Below, in pieces: positions 1-5,921 of a DNA stretch of 12,075 bases. Below the pieces are notes generated by a model. That model was given only the letters and a program-made list of their open reading frames with translations, ran no database searches and was not told the DNA's origin. A program made the translations under genes and the position numbers. The first letter of the stretch is position 1. Every line of letters starts with the position of its first letter. The DNA is from Ruminococcaceae bacterium UBA5401 (GTDB lineage Bacteria > Bacillota > Clostridia > Oscillospirales > Acutalibacteraceae), in assembly GCA_002409675.1 (NCBI GenBank), contig DHOB01000007.1:1-12075 (forward strand), read 5' to 3'.

Positions 1-1
1 C

Positions 2-166
2 CATGCGCCTTGTGACCCGGCCGAAAAATTCCTTGTACGAAAGGCAGCCGTGCAGCATCCGAAGCTGTTCGCCGTCCGGAAGCGCGAGAAAAAAGTCCCG
101 CGCCTTCCGCTCCTCCCCGCTCAAATCGGACGGGAACGGGAAATCCCGATATTTGGAATAGTCCAT
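2..166 (-). CDS. Hypothetical protein, N-terminal fragment (runs off left edge)
   Basis: The first 55 codons of a minus-strand gene are present and the rest lies outside the window. The fragment begins MDYSKYRDFPFPSDLSGEER and continues with a hydrophilic stretch of mixed charge (KARDFFLALPDGEQLRML). It has no signal peptide or membrane segment. The start at 166 is supported by a good Shine-Dalgarno (GAGAGGTGA, minus strand, about 176-184) seven to nine bases upstream and by an open frame to the window edge. I do not recognise the family. The repeated aromatic/acidic pattern and the LSYKEFFGRV end suggest a small helical cytoplasmic protein, but this is inference. It is divergent from the carboxyethylornithine synthase-like gene. 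Confidence 0.7.
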   Translation of the reverse strand, partial: MDYSKYRDFPFPSDLSGEERKARDFFLALPDGEQLRMLHGCLSYKEFFGRVTRRM

Positions 167-197
167 CGCTCTTTCACCTCTCTCAGCAGGATGAAAT

Positions 198-228
198 AGT
201 ATATGGAGAATATGGAAGAAATATACAA
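198..228 (-). promoter_or_regulatory. Weak candidate promoter for the left-edge gene
   Basis: On the minus strand a good -10 (TATACT, plus coordinates 198-203) lies in a very AT-rich stretch, about 30 bases upstream of the start codon at 166. The best -35 is TTGTAT (223-228) with a long 19-bp spacer, matching only three of six consensus bases, so the -10 and AT-richness carry the call. Confidence 0.4.
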
Positions 229-265
229 ATAACGGGCCGCCCGCCTTCACTTTTTCATTCCGTAT

Positions 266-294
266 TTGACAAATTGGAAGAAAAACGCTATACT
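266..294 (+). promoter_or_regulatory. SigA-type promoter of the carboxyethylornithine synthase-like gene
   Basis: A perfect -35 TTGACA (266-271) and a -10 TATACT (289-294) are separated by exactly 17 bp. The predicted transcription start is near 301, giving a leader of about 125 nt before the start codon at 427. This is one of the strongest promoter matches in the window. Confidence 0.88.
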
Positions 295-300
295 GTAAGA

Positions 301-426
301 AACAACTTGATTGATTCAATAAGTAGTCTGTAAATTACTGTAAAATCCGGCGCCTGTAACGATGCACAGACTGCCGGAAACAACGAGAAACCGGTCCCCT
401 GGACCGGACGGGAGAGGAGCTTCGCT
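301..426 (+). promoter_or_regulatory. Structured 5' leader, possible cis-regulatory RNA
   Basis: Three helices can be drawn by eye. Bases 323-331 pair with 366-374 (nine pairs, one G-U). Bases 346-351 (TCCGGC) pair with 373-378 (GCCGGA). Because 373-374 are shared, these two helices exclude each other. A third, independent hairpin (CCGGTCC 391-397, loop CCT, GGACCGG 401-407) ends four bases before the Shine-Dalgarno GGAGAGGAG (411-419). I could not match the leader to a riboswitch class I know. It has no U-run, so any control would more likely act on translation than on termination. That it regulates is inference. Confidence 0.35.
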
Positions 427-1632
427 ATGAATGTGGCCGTAATCGGAACGTCCAGAAAAGAGAACGAGAGACGGGTCGCCATCCATCCCGCGCAAGTTGC
501 GGAAATACCGAAAAAAGTACGCCGGCGCCTCTTTTTTGAAAGGGGATACGGCATGCCCTTCGGCGTGCCGGACGGCGCCCTTTCAGACCTGACCGGAAAC
601 CGGCCGGCGGACCGCGCGGAGCTGCTCCGCGGCGCGGACGCCGTGATTCTGCCGAAGCCGGTGGAGCAGGACCTGATGGAGGTGCGGGAAGGCGCGGCCG
701 TCTGGGGCTGGGTCCACAGCGTCCAGCAGGAAGAAATCGCACAGATTGCGATCGACCGGAGGCTGACGCTCGTCGCGTGGGAAAACATGTTCTACCGGGG
801 AAAGAGGGACCGGGTCCATGTTTTTCAGAAGAACAACGAGATGGCGGGCTACTGCGGGGTACAGCAGGCGCTTGAGCTGCGCGGAATGGACGGATATTTC
901 GGCAGGCCGCTGCGCGCGGCCGTGCTGGGGTTCGGCTCCGTGAGCCGGGGGGCCGTGCTGGCGCTGCGCGGCCACGGCGTGCAGGACATCACGGTGCTCA
1001 CGCGCCGCCCGACCCATCTGGTCGCAAACCGGATTCCGGGCCTGCGCTACCGCCATATCCGGGGGGAGAGCCGCGGCGGCTTTTCGGTGGAGTCCCCGGG
1101 CGGCGCCGCCGTTCCGCTGGTGGATTTCCTGACCGGGATGGATATCGCGGTGAACGGCGTCCTGCAGAATCCGGAGCGCCCGCTCGTCTTCATCCGGAAC
1201 GGCGACGTGGCCCGGTTCCGGAAGGAATGCCTCGTCGTCGACGTGAGCTGCGACGAGAAGATGGGCTTTCAGTTTGCACGGCCGGCGGATTTTGACCATC
1301 CGCTTCAGCGGGTGGGGAACCTGCTTTACTATTCGGTCGACCACACGCCGTCCCTGCTCTGGGACAGCGCGTCGTGGGAGATTTCCTCCGCCCTGCTGCC
1401 GTATCTGCCGGATTTTGTTCTGGAAAAGCCCAACCGGGTTCTGGAGGACGCCGTCGACATCCGGGAGGGAATCGTGCGCAACAAGGCGGTTCTGACGTTC
1501 CAGAACCGCTCGCCCATTTACCCGTACCCCGTTCGGAAAGAATTCCCCGGCGGCTGGCACGGCGCAGGGGGGAGCGGGGGCGCGCCGTACGCGGCGGGCG
1601 CCGCCCCGGCGACGGAATCTTCCGCAAATTGA
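427..1632 (+). CDS. ceo: N(5)-(carboxyethyl)ornithine synthase-like protein
   Basis: Enzymes of this family (EC 1.5.1.24) use NADPH to condense pyruvate with the side-chain amino group of ornithine (or lysine), an opine-like reaction in the cytoplasm. The fold is that of alanine dehydrogenase and transhydrogenase. Visible marks are an N-terminal ERRVAIHP block (residues 14-21), a KP pair at 77-78 and WVH at 95-97 where alanine dehydrogenases carry substrate-binding Lys and His, a Rossmann glycine loop VLGFGSVSRG (166-175), and a late VDHTPSLLW block (304-312) like that of the lactococcal enzyme. At 401 residues it is longer than the roughly 313-residue lactococcal protein; the last 30 residues are Gly/Ala-rich and probably disordered. 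The start is fixed by GGAGAGGAG seven bases upstream. It has its own promoter and leader and stands alone. The family is fairly sure, the exact substrate is not; another amino-acid or opine dehydrogenase is the main alternative. Confidence 0.72.
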   Translation: MNVAVIGTSRKENERRVAIHPAQVAEIPKKVRRRLFFERGYGMPFGVPDGALSDLTGNRPADRAELLRGADAVILPKPVEQDLMEVREGAAVWGWVHSVQQEEIAQIAIDRRLTLVAWENMFYRGKRDRVHVFQKNNEMAGYCGVQQALELRGMDGYFGRPLRAAVLGFGSVSRGAVLALRGHGVQDITVLTRRPTHLVANRIPGLRYRHIRGESRGGFSVESPGGAAVPLVDFLTGMDIAVNGVLQNPERPLVFIRNGDVARFRKECLVVDVSCDEKMGFQFARPADFDHPLQRVGNLLYYSVDHTPSLLWDSASWEISSALLPYLPDFVLEKPNRVLEDAVDIREGIVRNKAVLTFQNRSPIYPYPVRKEFPGGWHGAGGSGGAPYAAGAAPATESSAN

Positions 1633-1660
1633 ACATAATCGGGGCAATCTGTGGTATAAT
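1629..1660 (+). promoter_or_regulatory. Extended -10 promoter of the 50-codon gene
   Basis: A perfect TATAAT (1655-1660) is preceded by TGG, an extended -10. A -35-like TTGAAC (1629-1634) lies 20 bp upstream, longer than ideal, which fits a promoter leaning on its extended -10. The element overlaps the stop codon of the upstream gene (1630-1632). The start codon follows 28 bases after the -10. Confidence 0.75.
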
Positions 1661-1688
1661 AGAACTATAAAACCTCAGGAGGTGCGGA

Positions 1689-1841
1689 ATGAATACAAAG
1701 GAAAAAACACTGCTGAAAAGCAAACTGAGTGTTTACAAACTGTGCTATCGGCGCGCCGAAGAACGGGAAGACCATGACTGCATGGAAAAAGCCGAAGCCG
1801 CGATGGATGAGCTTCGGGAGGAAATCCGCAGCCTCGCATAG
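1689..1841 (+). CDS. Small hypothetical protein, 50 residues
   Basis: The sequence is MNTKEKTLLKSKLSVYKLCY (residues 1-20), then an Arg/Glu-rich part ending in EELREEIRSLA-like residues (EAAMDELREEIRSLA, 36-50). It is strongly charged, has no membrane segment, and reads as one or two amphipathic helices, with cysteines at 19 and 31. Support for a real gene is unusually good for its size: an AGGAGG Shine-Dalgarno (1677-1682) six bases before ATG, a promoter with a perfect -10, and a stop before a terminator-like stem. I do not recognise the family. A small helical adaptor or DNA/RNA-associated protein would fit, but no function is assigned. Confidence 0.75.
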   Translation: MNTKEKTLLKSKLSVYKLCYRRAEEREDHDCMEKAEAAMDELREEIRSLA

Positions 1842-1888
1842 CCGGGCATTTCACAGGGCCGGAAGGCCGTCCGCTGAAAAATCTGAAA

Positions 1889-1946
1889 ACAAAAAAATCG
1901 AGCGCGCCCCGGGCCGTCTGTCCGCAAGACCGGCCGGGGGCGCGCT
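1889..1946 (-). terminator. Intrinsic terminator of the MATE gene
   Basis: A ten-pair outer stem (AGCGCGCCCC 1901-1910 with GGGGCGCGCT 1937-1946) continues, past a G-G mismatch, into GGCCG/CGGCC pairs. On the minus strand it is followed by a long U-tract (plus-strand A-run 1891-1897). It lies 31 bases past the MATE stop codon. In the plus direction no T-run follows, so help in ending the small gene at 1841 would be weak. Confidence 0.9.
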
Positions 1947-1976
1947 GCGTTTGCCCTGCGCCGCGCCGCAAAAATT

Positions 1977-3341
1977 TCACCGCAGGACGGAGCGCCACTT
2001 GACCCGCGCGATAAGAATCAGGGAGATGACCGCCGCGGCGTAATTGGAGAACAGGTTCCCCCAGAAAACGGCGTAGTACTGCAGGGCCTGCTCGGTGGCC
2101 AGGATAAACAGGTACCGCAGCAGCCAGATGCGCAGGATGCCGAGAATCATCGGCACGACGGTCTTGCCCAGGCCGATGAACGCCCCCTGCACGGCCATGC
2201 AGACGCCGAACCCCACCACGGAATAGGTGTAGATGTGCAGCGCCCGGTTGGCGATGGCCAGCACGTCGGCGCGGTGCGTGAACAGGATGGTCAGGTACGG
2301 CGAGAGCGGCACAATCAGGGCGATGACCCCGACCGCCGTGACCGCGCTGGCGATGCAGCCCACAAAGCAGGACCGCTTGGCGTTCCGCGGCTGGCCCGCG
2401 CCGATGTTGATGCTGACCATGGTGGTGATGGCCGAGCTGAAAGAGGAGGGCAGGTTGAAGCAGACCGACGTGATGTTGTTGGCGATGCCCTGCCCGTTCA
2501 GCACGACGGGGCCGTATTTCTGCGTCTCGTTGTTGATCAGGAAGAAGCCGAGGTTGACCATCAGCCATGAGAGCATGGCCGGGACGCCGATGCGGATCAT
2601 CTGCCGAATCAGCGCCCGGTCGAACCGAAAGCCCTTCAGGCTCAGCCGGTCCTCGGACTTCATCACAAAAAGCTCGTAGAACATCCAGGCGCAGATCAGC
2701 ACGTTCGCCCACAGCGAGGAATAGATGCAGCCGTAAATCCCGAGCCGCATCCGGTAGATGAAGATGTAGTTGAAGAGGATTTTGAGCGCCAGCATCAGAA
2801 GCATCCGGATAAAGGTCGCCTCGGGCTTTCCGGTGGCGTCTTTGATGGCGTTGTAGATGCTTTCGAGAAACGAGAACGGCACGACGAACGAATACAGGGA
2901 GATATAGAGAAAGACGTTGCGGGCGATTTCCGGGTTTACGGCGGCGGAGATCGGGAACGCCACCAGCGCGGAAAGGGGCGCCAGGCAGAACCCCGTCAGA
3001 AAGGCGAACACCACGACCTGAACGGAGATATGCCGGACCTTCTGAAGGTCGCCCTGCCCGTTGGCCTGGCCGATCACGGCCATGGCGGCGACGCTCAGGC
3101 CCTGCGCCAGAGCCGTCGACATGGCGACGACGGGCTCGCAGTAGGTGACCGCGCTGGCGACCAGCGTGCCGGCCGCGTTGTTGATGAACAGCCCGTCCGC
3201 CAGCGGCATCAGCGAGAGAATCACGCTCATCATCAGGGTGGGGGTGGAAAGCAGCAGCAGCGTCTTTTCAATGCTGCCGTGCAGAATCAGCTCCCGCCGT
3301 TCCTCCGTGCTCTGGTGCAAAAACTTGAGCTTCAATACCAT
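1977..3341 (-). CDS. MATE family efflux transporter
   Basis: This inner-membrane antiporter family exports drugs and other organic cations in exchange for sodium or protons. The protein has 454 residues, the usual MATE length, and about twelve hydrophobic segments in two six-helix halves. The first half starts near residue 25 (SIEKTLLLLSTPTLMMSV) and the second near residue 245 (IRQMIRIGVPAMLSWLM); the shared I-x-x-x-P-A-M/L-type opening of each half is a family hallmark. A family-like GQANGQGD stretch follows the third helix (about residues 90-97), and the second half has a matching NIGAGQPRNAKR stretch. The ATG at 3341 has its GGG directly adjacent; an in-frame TTG two codons later (3335) has AGGGA at a better five-base distance and may be the true start. 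It is monocistronic with its own promoter, leader and terminator. Substrate cannot be told from sequence. Confidence 0.95.
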   Translation of the reverse strand: MVLKLKFLHQSTEERRELILHGSIEKTLLLLSTPTLMMSVILSLMPLADGLFINNAAGTLVASAVTYCEPVVAMSTALAQGLSVAAMAVIGQANGQGDLQKVRHISVQVVVFAFLTGFCLAPLSALVAFPISAAVNPEIARNVFLYISLYSFVVPFSFLESIYNAIKDATGKPEATFIRMLLMLALKILFNYIFIYRMRLGIYGCIYSSLWANVLICAWMFYELFVMKSEDRLSLKGFRFDRALIRQMIRIGVPAMLSWLMVNLGFFLINNETQKYGPVVLNGQGIANNITSVCFNLPSSFSSAITTMVSINIGAGQPRNAKRSCFVGCIASAVTAVGVIALIVPLSPYLTILFTHRADVLAIANRALHIYTYSVVGFGVCMAVQGAFIGLGKTVVPMILGILRIWLLRYLFILATEQALQYYAVFWGNLFSNYAAAVISLILIARVKWRSVLR

Positions 3342-3499
3342 CCCTGTTTCTTTATGTAATCACATGTTCGGCGCGGAACGGCCCCCGGCCGCGTTTTTGC
3401 AGGCAATGAAAATACACCAGACCCGCCGCCTGTGAGGGGCCGGGCTGATGCATTTTTCGGTCGTCCCGGATGAAAAAGGGCAGAAAAACATAGAAAACG
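3342..3499 (-). promoter_or_regulatory. Long 5' leader of the MATE gene
   Basis: About 155 nt lie between the predicted transcription start and the start codon. They hold pairable GC blocks, notably CGGCC/GGCCG (plus 3379-3391, loop CCC) and CAGGC/GCCTG arms (about 3429-3433 and 3399-3403). No U-run follows a stem on the minus strand, and I could not match a known riboswitch class. That it regulates is only a possibility raised by its length. Confidence 0.3.
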
Positions 3500-3505
3500 A
3501 GATTC

Positions 3506-3534
3506 ATTGTATCATCCGGCGGGCCTGCGGTCAA
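3506..3534 (-). promoter_or_regulatory. SigA-type promoter of the MATE gene
   Basis: On the minus strand a -35 TTGACC (plus 3529-3534, five of six consensus) and a -10 TACAAT (plus 3506-3511, five of six) are separated by 17 bp. The -35 overlaps the stop codon of the upstream 62-codon gene (3531-3533). Confidence 0.8.
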
Positions 3535-3719
3535 CCGTCAGGTTTCATAAATTTGCCGGCGTCCGAGGCCCGCTCTTCCGCATCTTTTTCGTTCAGGGCG
3601 TGCAGGTGCTCCGTCGCTTCGGCGGCGCTGTTCCAGGAACTTTCCGCGACCCAGCGGCCCTGTGCGTCGGGGGAGCCGACGGTCCATTTCCCCGGCTCCG
3701 CTTTTCTGCAGGAATACAT
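3531..3719 (-). CDS. Small hypothetical protein, 62 residues
   Basis: The N-terminal half (KWTVGSPDAQGRWVAESSWN, 11-30) looks like a small beta-hairpin of the W-T-V-G-x-x-D-x-x-G-x-W type. The middle (SAAEATEHLHALNEKDAEER) reads as an amphipathic helix. I recall similar short W-T-V-G...G-x-W...EEA...LN proteins as uncharacterised genes in Clostridia, but cannot confirm it here. The start has AAAGGGGG (plus 3730-3737) ten bases upstream. Codon-position composition and protein-like residue order set it apart from the frames around it. It has no signal peptide or membrane segment. It lies just upstream of the MATE gene on the same strand, and the MATE promoter begins within its stop codon, so the two may be partly co-transcribed. 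Function unknown. Confidence 0.68.
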   Translation of the reverse strand: MYSCRKAEPGKWTVGSPDAQGRWVAESSWNSAAEATEHLHALNEKDAEERASDAGKFMKPDG

Positions 3720-3768
3720 GTTGGATTTTCCCCCTTTCCCTTTGCGGCATTCGGTAGTATTCCTCGCG

Positions 3769-3792
3769 GCGCGCGGTTCATAACCGGCGCGC
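3769..3792. repeat. GC-rich inverted repeat between divergent genes
   Basis: GCGCGC-GGTT (3769-3778), loop CAT, AACC-G-GCGCGC (3782-3792) form a ten-pair stem with one bulged base. It sits between the 62-codon minus gene and the rpmE promoter. On the plus strand it is followed by GGCCGC and a short T4, but no plus-strand gene ends before it. It could be an operator or a chance GC palindrome. Confidence 0.45.
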
Positions 3793-3835
3793 GGCCGCTT
3801 TTCTCTGAAATTGCGGGAACAGGGGCGGGCATCCC

Positions 3836-3864
3836 TTGCATTCCGGCGCCATCCATGCTATAAT
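3836..3864 (+). promoter_or_regulatory. SigA-type promoter of rpmE, extended -10
   Basis: A -35 TTGCAT (3836-3841) and a perfect TATAAT (3859-3864) lie 17 bp apart, with a TGC extended -10 just before (3856-3858). The predicted start is near 3871, leaving a short leader of about 35 nt. This fits a highly expressed ribosomal protein gene. Confidence 0.9.
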
Positions 3865-3905
3865 TCCCTTTGTATGTTTCGGTTTGGATAGAGAGGTGAC
3901 AGGGA

Positions 3906-4109
3906 ATGAAAAAGAACATTCATCCGCAGTATAAAGAAACCACCATCACGTGCGCGTGCGGCAATGTGATTCATACACGGTCCACAAAGCAGAACATCCA
4001 CGTTGAAATCTGCTCGAAATGCCACCCGTTCTTCACGGGCAAGCAGAAGCTGGTGGACACGAGCGGCCGCGTCGATCTTTTCCGGAAGCGTTACGGCCTG
4101 GACAAGTAA
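3906..4109 (+). CDS. rpmE: 50S ribosomal protein L31, zinc-binding form
   Basis: L31 sits on the large ribosomal subunit at the central protuberance and bridges to the small subunit. The protein has 67 residues, the usual length. Its C-A-C-G (Cys16, Cys18) and C-S-K-C-H-P-F (Cys36, Cys39) pairs form the zinc site that marks the C+ paralogue, unlike the zinc-free forms induced under zinc starvation. The tail (GRVDLFRKRYGLDK) is typical. The start follows a GAGAGGTGA Shine-Dalgarno (3891-3899) by six bases. It has its own strong promoter and is followed at once by a terminator, so it is largely monocistronic. Identification is secure. Confidence 0.97.
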   Translation: MKKNIHPQYKETTITCACGNVIHTRSTKQNIHVEICSKCHPFFTGKQKLVDTSGRVDLFRKRYGLDK

Positions 4110-4130
4110 GTTCGGATTTTTCATCCGCCT

Positions 4131-4165
4131 GGGCGGCGCCCGTTGTGGGCGTCGCCCCGCTTTTT
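4131..4165 (+). terminator. Intrinsic terminator of rpmE
   Basis: An 11-bp stem (4131-4141 with 4147-4157, one G-U pair), loop GTTGT, is followed after CGC by TTTTT (4161-4165). It starts 21 bases past the rpmE stop. The T-run ends only about four bases before the yigZ Shine-Dalgarno. Confidence 0.88.
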
Positions 4166-4179
4166 CACGGGGGTGAAAG

Positions 4180-4803
4180 ATGGAAGAATACCTTACGCTC
4201 CGGCGGGGGGCGCAGGCCGGCTTTACCGAGCGGCGCTCCCGCTTTGTCGGCGCCGCGAAACCCGTCGGAACGGAAGAGGAAGCGGCGGATTTTATCCGCG
4301 CCGTCCGCGCGGGCAACCGGGACGCGAGGCACAACGCCTTCGCCTTTCTGCTGCGCGGCGGGAGGACCGCGCGCTGCTCCGACGACGGCGAGCCGCAGGG
4401 CACGGCGGGCGTCCCGATTCTGAACGTGCTGCGAAAGGCCGCCGTGGCGAACGCGGTCGTCGTGGTCACGCGGTATTTCGGCGGCGTGCTTCTGGGCGCG
4501 GGCGGGCTTGTGCGCGCGTATTCGCACGCGGCGTCCCTGGCGCTTTCGGCGGCCGGGACCGTGCGGATGGGCGCCTGCTTTACGGCAAAGCTGCGGTGCG
4601 GCTACGGGCGGTACGGCGCCGTCCTTCCCCTGATTGCGAAGCACGGCGGAGGCGTGGACGGCGTCTCGTACTCCGGCCGGGTGGAGATTTGCTTTCACAT
4701 CCCCTGCGGGACCGCAGCCGCGTTTCAGGCCGCGCTGGCCGACGCGACGTGCGGCGAATGCCGCGCGTCGCTGGAAGGAAAAACTTTTTACGCCCTTTCG
4801 TAA
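4180..4803 (+). CDS. yigZ: YigZ/IMPACT family protein
   Basis: The protein has 207 residues, the usual length for this family (UPF0029 N-terminal domain followed by a ferredoxin-like domain). The signature blocks are present: DARHNAFAF near residues 48-56, SDDGEPQGTAGVPIL (67-81) and VVTRYFGGVLLGAGGLVRAY (95-114). The eukaryotic relative IMPACT binds GCN1 and damps GCN2 signalling; the bacterial proteins are linked to translation by homology only, and the biochemical role is unsettled. The start has GGGGGTGAAAG directly upstream. The gene opens the run yigZ-dgt-dnaG-rpoD and lies directly behind the rpmE terminator with no visible promoter of its own. Family assignment is secure, function is not. 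Confidence 0.94.
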   Translation: MEEYLTLRRGAQAGFTERRSRFVGAAKPVGTEEEAADFIRAVRAGNRDARHNAFAFLLRGGRTARCSDDGEPQGTAGVPILNVLRKAAVANAVVVVTRYFGGVLLGAGGLVRAYSHAASLALSAAGTVRMGACFTAKLRCGYGRYGAVLPLIAKHGGGVDGVSYSGRVEICFHIPCGTAAAFQAALADATCGECRASLEGKTFYALS

Positions 4804-4880
4804 GATTTGCGCTTTTTTTGCAGGAAAAAACGGCCCTTCCCGCGTATATCCTCATAGAACGGAAAATAGGGGGCGCCGGA

Positions 4881-5882
4881 TTGGCTGTGAGAGACAGGGA
4901 ACAGATTCAGGAACTGGAGGAGAAAATCCTTTCGCCCTATGCGTCCTTATCCAAAAATACGCGGGGCCGCAAAATCCCGGAGGAAGAGTGCAGCCTGCGC
5001 ACGCCGTACCAGCGCGACCGGGACCGCATCATCCACTGCAAGGCGTTCCGCAGGCTCAAGCACAAGACGCAGGTTTTCCTTTCGCCGGAAGGGGACCATT
5101 ACCGGACCCGCCTGACCCATACGCTGGAGGTCGCCCAGATTGCGCGGACCATCGCCCGCGCGCTGATGCTGAACGAGGACCTTACGGAGGCGATCTCCCT
5201 CGGGCACGACCTGGGGCACACGCCGTTCGGCCACGCGGGGGAGCATGCGCTGAACGGCCTCGTCCCCGGCGGCTTCCGCCATTACGAGCAGAGCGTGCGC
5301 GTGGTGGAGCGCCTGGAAAAGGGCGGCCGCGGCCTGAACCTTACGGAGGAGGTGCGCGACGGCATCCTCTGCCACACGACGGGGCGGCAGGCCTTTACGG
5401 CGGAGGGCCGCATCGTGCGCGTCGCGGACCGCATCGCCTACCTGAACCACGACATCGACGACGCCGAGCGAGCGGGCGTGTTCCGCGAGCAGGACCTCCC
5501 CGAGAGCATCGCGGGTGTCCTCGGCAGAAGCAAATCGAAGCGGATCGACACGCTGGTCCGTTCGGTCGTGCGCAACAGCGCCGACGGGCAGATGCGCATG
5601 GACCCGGAGATCAGGCGGGCGTTCGATGCGCTCGCCGAGTTTATGGACAGCCACGTGTACCGCAACCCCTACGCGAAATCGGAGGAAACGAAAGTCCCGC
5701 GGCTGATAGGCGCGCTGTACGAATATCTGCTGAAGCCGGAGCACCTTCCCGAGGACATGCGCCCCATCGCCGAGCAGGAGGGCTGCGACCGCGCCGCCTG
5801 CGACTTTATCGCCGGCATGACGGACCACTACGCGGTCCAGCTTTTCGAGAAAATTTATATTCCGAAATCGTGGAAACTGTGA
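4881..5882 (+). CDS. dgt: Deoxyguanosinetriphosphate triphosphohydrolase-like protein (HD domain)
   Basis: Enzymes of this family hydrolyse dNTPs, classically dGTP, to the nucleoside and tripolyphosphate, trimming the pool used for replication. The protein has 333 residues, typical for the short Gram-positive type. Metal-binding HD residues are visible: RLTH (77-80), GHDLGHTPFGHAGE (108-121, with His109-Asp110) and VADRIAYLNHDIDDA (181-195, with Asp183). The N-terminal TPYQRDRDRIIHCKAFRRLK (41-60) is also a hallmark. The start is TTG at 4881, chosen because AGGGGG (4868-4873) lies seven bases upstream and because earlier codons in this frame run through yigZ. It is 77 bp after yigZ and 39 bp before dnaG. 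Neighbouring primase supports a replication role. Substrate range cannot be told from sequence. Confidence 0.94.
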   Translation: MAVRDREQIQELEEKILSPYASLSKNTRGRKIPEEECSLRTPYQRDRDRIIHCKAFRRLKHKTQVFLSPEGDHYRTRLTHTLEVAQIARTIARALMLNEDLTEAISLGHDLGHTPFGHAGEHALNGLVPGGFRHYEQSVRVVERLEKGGRGLNLTEEVRDGILCHTTGRQAFTAEGRIVRVADRIAYLNHDIDDAERAGVFREQDLPESIAGVLGRSKSKRIDTLVRSVVRNSADGQMRMDPEIRRAFDALAEFMDSHVYRNPYAKSEETKVPRLIGALYEYLLKPEHLPEDMRPIAEQEGCDRAACDFIAGMTDHYAVQLFEKIYIPKSWKL

Positions 5883-5921
5883 CGCGGCGCCGACGCGAAA
5901 TCCGGAAAGGGGGAACCAGCC

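Noticed and set aside
340..395. ACGA-containing loops suggestive of a guanidine-type leader RNA
   Set aside because: The ACGA sequences are not closed by the short stems that define those motifs, so the resemblance is superficial.
583..1647. 354-codon minus-strand frame opposite the ceo-like gene
   Set aside because: Shadow of the real gene, rich in Arg, His and Pro, without start signals.
3379..3398. Plus-strand stem (CGGCC/GGCCG) followed by T5, resembling a terminator
   Set aside because: No plus-strand gene precedes it and the stem is only five pairs. It is more likely part of the MATE leader on the other strand, or chance.
3352..3534. Possible 60-codon leader peptide gene before the MATE gene
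   Set aside because: Its first start codons lie within or before the MATE promoter, so the MATE message would not contain them, and the sequence shows no ribosome site.
4143..4880. Open frame upstream of dgt, giving an apparent 579-residue protein
   Set aside because: The extension overlaps the well-supported yigZ gene in another frame and has low-complexity Arg/Gly-rich sequence. The dgt family begins near 4881, where a ribosome site is present.
4801..4880. Possible promoter before dgt around the TATATC and T-run
   Set aside because: The -10-like TATATC has no -35 at a suitable distance, so I did not call it.
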